Source of the DNA: PGYR01 sp048267165
GTDB taxonomy: Bacteria; Bacteroidota; Ignavibacteria; Kapaibacteriales; UBA2268
Direction of reading: 5' to 3'
Assembly: GCA_048267165.1 (NCBI GenBank)
Contig: JBLWYD010000008.1
Coordinates: forward strand, 1-64,000
DNA: 64,000 nucleotides
Below the pieces are notes generated by a model, which was given only the letters and a program-made list of their open reading frames with translations, did no database searches and had not been told where the DNA came from. Of the stretch, positions 24,601-32,952 are shown in pieces. Both the position numbers and the translations under genes were made by a program. The number at the start of each line of letters is the position of its first letter. Within the stretch, counting starts at the first letter, position 1.

Positions 24601-26739
24601 ATGAATAAGAAAATACTAGTTACCTCCGCTTTACCTTATGCTAATGGATATATTCACCTCGGGCACTGTGCTGGGGCATACTTGCCAGCTGACCTATTTG
24701 TGCGTTACAAACGACTAATCGGTGACGATGTGCTGTATGTATGTGGCTCCGATGAACACGGTGTAGCTATTACAATAGCTGCAGAAAAAGAGGGCGTAAC
24801 TCCGCAAGAGATAATCGACAAATATCACTATTCTAATAAAGAAGCATTCGAAAAGCTAGGTATGTCATTCGATGTGTACTCTCGTACATCTATCGCTGAG
24901 CACCACGAGGTAGCAAAAGAATTTTTCAAACATTTCCTTGACAAAGGGTATTTGCAAGAGGAAGAATCGGAGCAATTCTATGATGAATCGGCTAATATGT
25001 TCTTGCCTGACCGCTACGTAGAGGGTATTTGCCCTAATTGTGGTTCAGAGCACGCTCGTGGCGACCAATGTGATAGTTGCGGTGCATATTATAATCAAAT
25101 CGAATTGAAGAACCCTATTAGCTTAATTTCGGGTAAAACTCCTTCACTAAGAAAAACAACGCACTGGTATTTCAAATTCGGTGAGTTCCAATCATTTCTA
25201 GAGCAGTATATAGAATCCAATGCTGATGCGTGGAAAGACAATGTATTGCAACAAACACGTAGTTGGCTAAAACAAGGTCTTAGCAACAGAGCTATTACCC
25301 GCGATTTGAAGTGGGGTGTCCACCTAGATGAAATAGAGGGAATGGATAAAGAAAAAACGAAAGATAAAGTATTATATGTTTGGTTCGATGCAGTACTGGG
25401 CTATATTTCTGCTACGAAAAAGCACTTCGGTGATTCGGATGAATGGAGAGATTGGTGGCAAAGTGAGGATACGGAGTATTACGCATTCATTGGTAAGGAT
25501 AATATTGTGTTCCATACTCTGATATTCCCGGCTATGCTACACGGTAGAAAAGATGCGGACAATCCGTATATATTACCGAAAAATGTACCAGCTCACGAAT
25601 TCCTAAATCTAGAAAGTAGAAAATTCTCTAAATCTAGAAATTGGTCCATTGACTTGAAAGACTTCGTAGAGGCACACCCAGAGCCAAATAAAATTGATGC
25701 ATTGCGTTATTCATTGGCTATGAATTTCCCTGAAACTAGAGATGCAGATTTCACTTGGAAAGACTACCAAGCTCGTAATAATAACGAGTTAGCCTCTATA
25801 TTGGGTAATTTTGTCAATCGTCTGATGACTTTCTTACACAAGAATTTCGATGGAAAAGTACCTCATTTATCTGATAATTACTCACCACTTTTGGATTATT
25901 GGAACACAGGAAAAAAAGCCGAGTTAGAGCCGAATGACAAAGCAGTAATCGATGCTCTTAAAAGTGGCGTAGGAAAGGTATCGGAGAATTACGAAAAATT
26001 CAGATTCCGTGATGCTATAACTGAGTCAATGAACATAGCCAGAGCAGCTAACAAGTACTTCAATGACGAAGAGCCATGGAAATCAATAAAAGCAGATAAG
26101 GACCAAGCAGCTAAAACGATGTTCGTTTGCTGTCAGTTGGTACGTTCCTTGTCTATAGTGTTTGCTCCTATTATCCCTTATTCTGCGGCATATATGCAAT
26201 CATTAATGGGAGAAGAGATTACAACTGGTGATGATACATTGCTAACTGATATATGGTCATCTGCTGCATTAGGCCTTGTTAATCAAGGACAAGTTGTCCG
26301 CCAACCAGAGATAATATTTGGTAGAATAGAAGATGAGTTCGTAGAAGCAGAAAAAGCAAAATTGGGCGATAAGAATGCTCAAAATGAGGAAGAAAAAGTG
26401 GAAGAACAAGTTAAAGAAATTACTTTCGATGATTTCATGAAAGTGAAATTAAAAACAGCAACAGTAATAGCTGCGGAGCCAATCAAAAAATCGAACAAAC
26501 TACTAAAACTGCAAGTGCAAATAGGCGAAGAAACTCGCCAAATAATTGCGGGTATAAGCCAACATTACTCTCCTGAAGAGATAGTAGGCAAAACTGTGGT
26601 AGTAGTGGCTAACCTTGCACCAGCTAAGCTTATGGGCGAAAAATCAGAAGGAATGCTGTTAGCAGTAAACTCAGATGATGGTTCACTTGCTTTGGTAACA
26701 CCAGAGAAAACAGTATCTAGTGGTCAAGAGGTTAGGTAA
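24601..26739 (+). CDS. metG: Methionyl-tRNA synthetase with C-terminal tRNA-binding domain
   Basis: 712 residues. A class I aminoacyl-tRNA synthetase that charges tRNA-Met. The HIGH-type motif is HLGH (19-22), the connective-peptide zinc knuckle has CPNCGSEHARGDQCDSCG, and the KMSKS-type loop is KFSKS (341-345). Residues ~605-712 are the EMAP-II/Trbp111-like dimerising tRNA-binding domain (FDDFMKVKLKTATVIAAEPI, and MGEKSEGMLLA). The linker ~580-600 is Glu/Lys-rich. It is convergent with asnS and has a TATATTTG element upstream. The full-length form with the four-cysteine zinc knuckle fits the E. coli-like MetG1 class. Confidence 0.97.
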   Translation: MNKKILVTSALPYANGYIHLGHCAGAYLPADLFVRYKRLIGDDVLYVCGSDEHGVAITIAAEKEGVTPQEIIDKYHYSNKEAFEKLGMSFDVYSRTSIAEHHEVAKEFFKHFLDKGYLQEEESEQFYDESANMFLPDRYVEGICPNCGSEHARGDQCDSCGAYYNQIELKNPISLISGKTPSLRKTTHWYFKFGEFQSFLEQYIESNADAWKDNVLQQTRSWLKQGLSNRAITRDLKWGVHLDEIEGMDKEKTKDKVLYVWFDAVLGYISATKKHFGDSDEWRDWWQSEDTEYYAFIGKDNIVFHTLIFPAMLHGRKDADNPYILPKNVPAHEFLNLESRKFSKSRNWSIDLKDFVEAHPEPNKIDALRYSLAMNFPETRDADFTWKDYQARNNNELASILGNFVNRLMTFLHKNFDGKVPHLSDNYSPLLDYWNTGKKAELEPNDKAVIDALKSGVGKVSENYEKFRFRDAITESMNIARAANKYFNDEEPWKSIKADKDQAAKTMFVCCQLVRSLSIVFAPIIPYSAAYMQSLMGEEITTGDDTLLTDIWSSAALGLVNQGQVVRQPEIIFGRIEDEFVEAEKAKLGDKNAQNEEEKVEEQVKEITFDDFMKVKLKTATVIAAEPIKKSNKLLKLQVQIGEETRQIIAGISQHYSPEEIVGKTVVVVANLAPAKLMGEKSEGMLLAVNSDDGSLALVTPEKTVSSGQEVR

Positions 26740-26774
26740 AAAAAGCCCCAACTTTTAAATTAAGTCAGGGCTTA
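26738..26774 (-). terminator. Terminator of asnS (minus strand)
   Basis: Read on the minus strand, AAGCCC and GGGCTT form a stem followed by about seven T (the A-run at 26738-26744). On the plus strand the hairpin lacks a T-tail, so it mainly serves asnS. Confidence 0.65.
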
Positions 26775-26782
26775 TAATTATA

Positions 26783-26840
26783 ACAAGGGAACTCGTTCCC
26801 TTGTCGTTTTGTTCTTGTTGCAAGGGAGCAAGCTCCCTTG
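26783..26840. repeat. Two related palindromes between metG and asnS
   Basis: ACAAGGGAA-CTCG-TTCCCTTGT (26783-26804) and CAAGGGAGC-AA-GCTCCCTTG (26821-26840) share the arms CAAGGGA/TCCCTTG but differ in the loop. No T-run follows either, so they look like REP-type elements rather than terminators. Confidence 0.65.
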
Positions 26841-26856
26841 TTGTGTTCTCATAAGC

Positions 26857-28209
26857 TTAAGGAACGATTCTATGAATAGTTCGTGGCATTGGGATAGTCT
26901 CGCGTATGTGCTTAGCACCAGTTATCCATTTGACTGTTCTTTCCAATCCCATTCCGAAACCAGAGTGAGGAACACTACCGTATTTACGCAAATCCAAATA
27001 CCATTGGAATTCTTCTAGAGGTAATTCTTCGTGTTGGATTCTTTCTAATAGTAAATCGTGGTCGTCTTCTCTTTGGCTACCACCTATTAGCTCACCTGCT
27101 TTCTCAGGGCCTAACATATCCATAGCTTTCACTACTTTGGGGTTTTCTGGGTCACGCTTCATATAGAATGCCTTTACCTCAGTAGGGTAGTCATAGATAA
27201 AACACGGCTGATCGAATTGCTCCATCAATGCTTCTTCCTGTACAGTCCCGAAATCCTCTCCCCAAGGGAATGGAAGTATTTCTTTGTCTTCACCATCTAC
27301 TTTCTGTATTAGAGGTACTTTGTTTTCTTGCAACCACTCTACCGCCTCTGTGTAAGACATACGAGGGAAGCCACCGACTACTTTCTTGAGTGGCTCTAAG
27401 TCTCTTTCTAATGTTTCTAATTCTTTTTGACAAGTAGCTAGTACTTGCTGAACTATGTAAACTGTCATATCCTCAGCTAACTGCATATCATCTTCCAAAT
27501 CGAAGAATGCTGCCTCTGGCTCGACCATCCAAAATTCTGTCAAGTGCTTACGTGTTTTCGATTTTTCAGCTCTGAAAGTTGGGCCAAATGTATAAGTTCT
27601 ACCCAATGCCATTGCAGATGCTTCTGCGTAAAGCTGACCAGATTGTGATAGGTAAGCATTACCCAAATCGAAATACTTAGTTTCGAATAAAGTCGAAGTA
27701 CCCTCACAAGCGTTCGGAGTCAATATTGGTGAATCCATAAGGCGGAAGCCACCATTGTCTAGGAAGTCACGAATAGCTTTAACTATAACCGAGCGTACAC
27801 GCATTATAGCGTGCTGACGAGAAGAACGCAACCACAAGTGGCGGTTCTCTATCAAAAACGCATCGCCGTGCTCTTTAGGACTAATAGGGTATTCATCTGC
27901 TACCTGATATACTTTCAATGAAGTAACATCTAACTCGAACCCACCCGGAGCTCTTTCGTTAGACTTTACAGTTCCAGTAACGCTAAGAGATGATTCTTGA
28001 GTCAACGCTTTTGCATTCTCAAAATCTTCTTCGCTCACATTCCCTTGGAATATCACGCATTGCGCTACTCCAGAGCCATCACGAAGCTGAATAAATTGTA
28101 ATTTCCCTTTACCGGTTTTGTTGTAAACCCAACCGTTTAGTGTGATTTCTTGCCCATCGTATTTCGGCAAATCTTCTATGTATTTATATGATTTGTAACG
28201 TGAAGACAT
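26857..28209 (-). CDS. asnS: Asparaginyl-tRNA synthetase
   Basis: 450 residues from the ATG at 28209, where the conserved N-terminus starts; the frame remains open upstream to 28242. Class IIb synthetase: an N-terminal OB anticodon-binding domain (ITLNGWVYNKTGKGKLQFIQ) precedes the catalytic core. RKHLTEFWMVEPEAAF, which is typical of AsnRS as opposed to AspRS, and motif 3 GFGMGLERTVKWITG are present. Length and motifs are normal. The presence of AsnRS suggests that asparagine is charged directly rather than only through Asp-tRNA-Asn transamidation. Convergent with metG. Confidence 0.96.
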   Translation of the reverse strand: MSSRYKSYKYIEDLPKYDGQEITLNGWVYNKTGKGKLQFIQLRDGSGVAQCVIFQGNVSEEDFENAKALTQESSLSVTGTVKSNERAPGGFELDVTSLKVYQVADEYPISPKEHGDAFLIENRHLWLRSSRQHAIMRVRSVIVKAIRDFLDNGGFRLMDSPILTPNACEGTSTLFETKYFDLGNAYLSQSGQLYAEASAMALGRTYTFGPTFRAEKSKTRKHLTEFWMVEPEAAFFDLEDDMQLAEDMTVYIVQQVLATCQKELETLERDLEPLKKVVGGFPRMSYTEAVEWLQENKVPLIQKVDGEDKEILPFPWGEDFGTVQEEALMEQFDQPCFIYDYPTEVKAFYMKRDPENPKVVKAMDMLGPEKAGELIGGSQREDDHDLLLERIQHEELPLEEFQWYLDLRKYGSVPHSGFGMGLERTVKWITGAKHIRETIPMPRTIHRIVP

Positions 28210-28239
28210 ATTTTCTTTTCTTTTGATAATATATAAAAA

Positions 28240-28247
28240 CAAAAATA
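28240..28247 (-). promoter_or_regulatory. TAnnTTTG promoter element for asnS
   Basis: The minus strand reads CGTATTTTTG, matching TAnnTTTG, about 31 bases upstream of the asnS ATG. Confidence 0.5.
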
Positions 28248-28325
28248 CGAAGAAATTTTATAAAAGTTTGCATTTGTGGGATTAGGTAGGATTTGTACTA
28301 TAATTTGGATTGTTCAAACCCCAAT

Positions 28326-28486
28326 GTGACTAAAGTCACTATTTGGCAAGAATCATTACCCGTTGGCTAAAGCCAACGACAATACTATACTTTTTTATGA
28401 AACGAAAAATTAAAAATAGCGATGTATTGCCATCAGTTTTAACCGACAGACAGATGTTATTTACAAACCCACTTGGACTTTAGTCC
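28326..28486. repeat. Three short stem-loops with a CTAAAG core and different arms
   Basis: GTGAC-TAAA-GTCAC (28326-28339), CGTTGGC-TAAA-GCCAACG (28361-28378, drawn with the closing C-G pair) and, inverted, GGAC-TTTA-GTCC (28475-28486). The loop and closing pair (CTAAAG) are constant, while the arms vary and remain paired, so the structure seems to matter more than sequence. The 346-bp gap between asnS and the next gene contains these elements, the start of an ATGTATTGC repeat (28422) and otherwise AT-rich sequence. Confidence 0.7.
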
Positions 28487-28555
28487 CATATTTTATTATA
28501 ATGATTAAGGTAAATTTTGTTAGATTAAGTAAGTTAAAATATAGGGAATTCTAGA

Positions 28556-29269
28556 ATGTATAAATTATTAGTCTCAACTCTTTTTGCGTTTATAATCTTA
28601 GCTGCGGAAACAACTACAAATGCACAGAGTTTACAGTTTCTAACCCCTGTCTCAGATCCATTTGATTATCAGAATGAGTATTACCCAATTACAGTTGGCA
28701 ACTACTGGCAAATGCTATATCTAGCTAAAGAGGGTAAGGATAACTATGGACTTGTTGGGCGTTATGAGTATAAGATATTAGAATATACTTTTGAAGAAAT
28801 ATACTTTGGTGACTCTTTAGAGTATGTACCAGTATTTAAGAAAGAAAGTAAGTTCTTCAGACCTAATTCTGATGTAGCTGAAATTGTTAATTATAGCTAC
28901 CTAATCAAAACCTATCAAGGTATTGTCGAATGTCGGAAACCACCTAGTAATAATAAGATTAAACCATATGTTTTTATACCTAGTGATAGCAGTTATGATT
29001 TTTTATCTCAAAGTTTGACAGGGATGACAATTGATAGGGATATTGAACTAAAAACAAGATTTTGGGAAATGAATACAATTAGAATTAATTATAAGGACAA
29101 AGATAATCTAGGTGGGCTTTTCTATTCGAAAGATAAAGGACATGTTTACACACAGTTTTATTACAAAAATAGATCTTCCAACTACCCAAATAAATTCATT
29201 GAAGGATTAGAAGAAATAGACTATGAACCAATTTCCGAATTCATCCTTAGTGAATTTAGAATAGAGTGA
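28556..29269 (+). CDS. Orphan exported protein of unknown function
   Basis: 237 residues. A signal peptide is clear (LLVSTLFAFIILAAETTTNA, cleavage near AQS). The mature part begins with YPITVGNYWQMLY, a pattern often seen near the N-terminus of Bacteroidota exported proteins whose domain carries the name of the form 'YYPLxxGNxWxY'. The rest contains alternating beta-strand-like segments (YEYKILEYTF, FYSKDKGHVYTQFYY) without catalytic motifs. It has no sorting domain and no lipobox. It is flanked on both sides by non-coding repeats and has no operon partner. I do not recognise a family beyond that. Confidence 0.65.
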   Translation: MYKLLVSTLFAFIILAAETTTNAQSLQFLTPVSDPFDYQNEYYPITVGNYWQMLYLAKEGKDNYGLVGRYEYKILEYTFEEIYFGDSLEYVPVFKKESKFFRPNSDVAEIVNYSYLIKTYQGIVECRKPPSNNKIKPYVFIPSDSSYDFLSQSLTGMTIDRDIELKTRFWEMNTIRINYKDKDNLGGLFYSKDKGHVYTQFYYKNRSSNYPNKFIEGLEEIDYEPISEFILSEFRIE

Positions 29270-29281
29270 TGACTACAAGTA

Positions 29282-29530
29282 CAGAAGCTAAATGTATTGC
29301 CCCCGGTTTTAACTGAGGCGTGATTTTGGTCTATACAACCCCTATGGGGCTGATGGGTAAAGGAGATAAATGGGCTACAGATATTTAGCCCCTCTGGGGC
29401 TAACCAGACATCCTCAAAAAATACAAAATCGCCTCAGCGAGGCGAAATATCTGTAGCATTTATTAAAACTACCAACCCAAAGCCCTTGCCTTCGGCTTGG
29501 CAGCCCCTGCGGGGTGATAGAATACTTGAC
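29282..29530. repeat. Repeat cluster between the orphan gene and the TonB receptor locus
   Basis: It contains ATGTATTGC-type sequence (29292-29313, repeated at 28422-28443), the palindromes CCCC-TAT-GGGG (29338-29349), TAGCCCC-TCT-GGGGCTA (29386-29402), TCGCCTC-AGC-GAGGCGA (29429-29445) and CCCC-TGC-GGGG (29504-29514). The 91-bp core (29371-29461) is described separately. From 29530 to 29665 I see only AT-rich sequence. Confidence 0.75.
29371..29461. mobile_element. 91-bp MITE/REP-like element, copy A
   Basis: Starts TGGGCTACAGATATTT and ends AAATATCTGTAGCATTT, giving 13-bp perfect inverted arms GCTACAGATATTT/AAATATCTGTAGC that enclose two GC-rich hairpins. A second 91-bp copy is at 34761-34851 and a truncated one at 35579-35605. 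The element encodes no protein; if mobile, it would need a transposase from elsewhere. Confidence 0.7.
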
Positions 29531-29668
29531 ACCTTGTTGTCATAATCTGCTGCTCAGAGGTTAAAGAAAATACTATTTCATTATTCTATTAAAACCTTCT
29601 ACTATTTAGAAGTCTCTAGTTCTATTTTTTAACACATTTCTCATTTTCTACTATCTATTACTGCACCC

Positions 29669-29785
29669 TTAACACTTTATTAACACTCGCTTCACCGTTG
29701 CTACACAAAGCTAACAACAGCAGCCATATTTAACAGAATCTTAACACAGGATTCAACACACCTTAAATCTAATATCACAACTTTG
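29669..29785 (+). promoter_or_regulatory. 11-bp-periodic TTAACA operator array (Pho-box-like) with promoter for the TonB receptor operon
   Basis: First cluster: TTAACA at 29669 and 29680 and a degenerate TTCACC at 29691. Second cluster: TTAACA at 29730 and 29741, then TTCAAC at 29752 and TTAAAT at 29763. All steps within clusters are exactly 11 bp, the spacing bound by OmpR/PhoB-family response regulators. The last repeat ends ~10 bp upstream of CAACTTTG (29778-29785), a near match to the -7 consensus TAnnTTTG. This geometry is like a PhoB-activated promoter, where the box replaces the upstream promoter element. Assignment to phosphate control is an inference. Confidence 0.55.
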
Positions 29786-30049
29786 CACTGTGTCAAAAAA
29801 CGAAAACGATATTATTCAAGTGAAGCTCGAAATGAATAAGATGAACAAACTTATCTCAGAAAAATTTTATGGTGGGAAGCAAACCCTGAACCGTCAGTAT
29901 TGGTCTAGAAAAAATTCTAACTATATGCGATTCGGAGCTTCACAACTTAACGCGGATTTCGCGGTGAGCTTTCCTACCATCTTTAAATACGAAATTAAAA
30001 CAATTAACAATTTAAGTCAAACAAGTAATACAAAATGTGGAGCTCTAAA

Positions 30050-32914
30050 ATGAACTACTTGACTAAGATAATCTTACTATTCGGAACAATGGCAGTTATG
30101 TCAATGTCTCTATTCTCTCAAACTGGAACTCTTTCCGGTAAAATAACAGACCAAGACTACGGCGATGCAATGATTGGTGCAACGGTACAAATCAAAGACA
30201 CCAAACTAGGTGCTATGACTAAAGTAGATGGTAGCTATACTATCAAAAAAATAACTCCGGGTATCTATACTGTTACTTTCTCTTACATTGGATATGCCAA
30301 AACTGAAGTAAAAGACGTAGTAATCAAAGCTGACGAAGACACAAAAATCGAAATCATACTGAAAGCTGAATCAAGCATGAGCGAAGAAGTCTTAGTAACA
30401 GCAAAAGCAGTACAAGAAACTGGTGCAGCTTTACTAAAAGAAAGACAGAGATCTCAGTCGTTCTCAGACGCCATTGGTTCTAAGGAAATATCACGAGGCG
30501 GTGCAGGTGATGCGGCGGCAGCAATGAACAATGTAACTGGTGCTTCGGTTGTAGGTGGTAAGCACGTATTCATACGCGGTTTGGGTGATAGATACTCTAA
30601 TACACAGATGAATGGCACAACATTACCAAGTTCTGACCCTGATAAAAAATCGGTTCACTTAGATTTATTCCCTGCCGGAATGATAGAAAACATAGTAACT
30701 ATTAAGACAGCGACACCTGATAAACCCGGTGATTTCACTGGCGGTTCAGTTGATATAAAAACTAAGTCTTATCCTGATAAGTTTAAAGCTGGTCTTTCAA
30801 TGTCGTCAACTGCAAACACAATTGTTACAGGACAAGATATACTAACTTACAATGGCTCTTCTACAGATTGGTTAGGTTTTGATGATGGTTCTAGAAGTGT
30901 TCCAGACGCAATTAAAAATTCAGATGTAATACCATCACTGCAAGATATTAGAAGTAAGAAAAAAGATACTGATGGATTAGGAGTTGCTAGGTTAGATGAT
31001 CTATCAAAGCAATTCAGTTCAGAAATGGCACCTCACCAAACAACTGCTCCAATGAACGGAAGTATGTCATTTAATATGGGTGACCAATTCCAAGTGTTTG
31101 GTAACTCACTCGGCTACTTAGCTAGTCTTAGCTATGGCAATAATATAAGCAACTACAATGGTGGTCAATTCGCAGTATACGAGTTAACTTCGGGCGATGC
31201 TAATGAGCTAAGATCAACTAAACTAATAAACGATACTAAAAGTACTTCGGAAGTAAATTGGGGAGCATTAGCTAATGTAGCTTATGATTTCTCACCAACT
31301 AATCAAGTTAAGTTCAATTTATTCTACAATCAATCTGGAGAGTCAGTCGCACAAAGTCTTTCTTACTTTGATGAGACTTATCTAGAAACTGACCTCATTC
31401 GCTCTAATACTCTGAAATATACTGAAAGAAATATACAATCATATCAGCTATCAGGTGAACATAGCTTTGCTAATATTTCGGATGCAAAAGTTGATTGGAA
31501 TATATCAACTGCAAATACTTTACAAAATGAACCTGACTTGAGGTTTTTCACTTATGAAACTGACCAAATAAATGGTAGCGATACAACTTGGAAAGTAGAT
31601 CAAAATCACTATGATTTACCTACTCGTTATTTCCGTGATTTGTCAGAGACAGCAAACAATGCTAAAATGGATATTGAAATTCCATTGACTGAAGCTGTAG
31701 GAACTGAATTCAAATTCAAAACTGGTTTTGCTTACCAAAACTCAGCTAGATCTTTCAACCAAGATAGATACGTTTTAGAATTTGATGAGAGTAAAGGTGT
31801 TATGCCATTTGATGGAGATGTAAACAAATTTGTTGCTGATAGCTCGGGATACAAAGAATGGGCTTCTACAGGAAATTTCAACTACTTCGGAATTTACTTA
31901 CAAGATCGTTTCGTTCCTAAAGACGCTTACACAGGGGCTCAAGATATAACAGCTTTCTACGGAATGGTAGATGTGGAGTTAGCAAAAGGATTTAGAATAA
32001 TAGGTGGAGCAAGACTAGAAACTACTGATATGTCAATCACTAGTCGTGATACTACATTACCTGTAGCGTCTATCAATGAAGCTGACTTACTACCATCAGT
32101 AAATGCAGTATATAGCTTAACTGGAAACCAGAATCTACGATTTGCTTATGGTAAAACACTAGCTAGACCTACATTCAGAGAACTAGCTGACTTCGACTTC
32201 TTCGAGTTCGTTGGGGGATATACTTTCATCGGAAATCCGAACTTAGAAAGATCAATCATTGATAATCTAGATATACGTTGGGAATGGTTTATCAATCCGG
32301 GTGAGATAGTATCAATCAGTGGTTTCTACAAAGACTTCACTAACCCAATTGAAAGAGTAATAGTAAATGCTAATGGTAACGTACAAATGAAGAATGTTGC
32401 TTCTGCTCAACTATTCGGGATGGAGTTCGAAGCTAGAAAGAACTTAGGTTTCATTCCCGAATTGGAAAACTTCCAACTTGGCGTGAACTTAACTTTAGTT
32501 CAATCACAAGTAGATATATCAGACCAAGAATACAAGTTGATACAATCTTATGACCCCAATGCTTCGCGTACTAGACAGCTACAAGGTCAATCGCCTTATG
32601 TACTAAATCTTGATTTGGCTTATGTTGATTATGAGTCAGGAACTGATGTAGGACTACACTACAACGTATTCGGCGAAAGATTGTCAGACGTCAGCTTAGG
32701 CGGTACACCAGACGTTTACGAACAACCAAGAAACATGCTGAACTTTACTTTCAGCCAAAGATTAATAGAGAATTTGAACATCAAGTTCTCAGCTAGAAAT
32801 ATACTAGATGCCCGTATGGAAAAACTATATCGTTTCAAAGGTCAAGAGTACTTCAATACTCAATATGACTTAGGAACAAATTTCTCTCTAGGTTTCTCTT
32901 ATACATTTGAATAA
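30050..32914 (+). CDS. TonB-dependent outer-membrane receptor with CarboxypepD_reg-like domain
   Basis: 954 residues from the ATG at 30050, chosen because GGAG lies 7 bases upstream and the signal peptide (LTKIILLFGTMAVMSMSLFS) starts there; an in-frame ATG at 30035 lacks a ribosome site. Residues ~25-110 form the CarboxypepD_reg-like beta-sandwich (GKITDQDYGDAMIGATVQIK). The plug follows (VFIRGLGDRYSNTQMNGTTL, then TPDKPGDFTGGSVDIKTKSY), and residues ~250-954 form the barrel, ending in an aromatic residue-containing strand (NFSLGFSYTFE). It should import a substrate with TonB energy. No SusD partner is adjacent; a T9SS beta-helix protein is. The upstream Pho-box-like array hints at phosphate or phosphoester uptake. 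Confidence 0.92.
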   Translation: MNYLTKIILLFGTMAVMSMSLFSQTGTLSGKITDQDYGDAMIGATVQIKDTKLGAMTKVDGSYTIKKITPGIYTVTFSYIGYAKTEVKDVVIKADEDTKIEIILKAESSMSEEVLVTAKAVQETGAALLKERQRSQSFSDAIGSKEISRGGAGDAAAAMNNVTGASVVGGKHVFIRGLGDRYSNTQMNGTTLPSSDPDKKSVHLDLFPAGMIENIVTIKTATPDKPGDFTGGSVDIKTKSYPDKFKAGLSMSSTANTIVTGQDILTYNGSSTDWLGFDDGSRSVPDAIKNSDVIPSLQDIRSKKKDTDGLGVARLDDLSKQFSSEMAPHQTTAPMNGSMSFNMGDQFQVFGNSLGYLASLSYGNNISNYNGGQFAVYELTSGDANELRSTKLINDTKSTSEVNWGALANVAYDFSPTNQVKFNLFYNQSGESVAQSLSYFDETYLETDLIRSNTLKYTERNIQSYQLSGEHSFANISDAKVDWNISTANTLQNEPDLRFFTYETDQINGSDTTWKVDQNHYDLPTRYFRDLSETANNAKMDIEIPLTEAVGTEFKFKTGFAYQNSARSFNQDRYVLEFDESKGVMPFDGDVNKFVADSSGYKEWASTGNFNYFGIYLQDRFVPKDAYTGAQDITAFYGMVDVELAKGFRIIGGARLETTDMSITSRDTTLPVASINEADLLPSVNAVYSLTGNQNLRFAYGKTLARPTFRELADFDFFEFVGGYTFIGNPNLERSIIDNLDIRWEWFINPGEIVSISGFYKDFTNPIERVIVNANGNVQMKNVASAQLFGMEFEARKNLGFIPELENFQLGVNLTLVQSQVDISDQEYKLIQSYDPNASRTRQLQGQSPYVLNLDLAYVDYESGTDVGLHYNVFGERLSDVSLGGTPDVYEQPRNMLNFTFSQRLIENLNIKFSARNILDARMEKLYRFKGQEYFNTQYDLGTNFSLGFSYTFE

Positions 32915-32952
32915 TATTTTTTTATAATAATACTTTATTAGGAGTTTATAGA

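Noticed and set aside
26783..26840. Twin palindromes as metG terminators
   Set aside because: No T-run follows either hairpin on the plus strand; they fit REP-like repeats better.
29790..30053. 87-codon frame (GTG start) between the Pho-box-like array and the TonB receptor, ending ATGA on the receptor start
   Set aside because: The start lies at or before the predicted transcription start, there is no ribosome site before its internal ATGs, and the sequence resembles no family. The overlap with the receptor ATG may be chance; kept in mind as a possible leader peptide.
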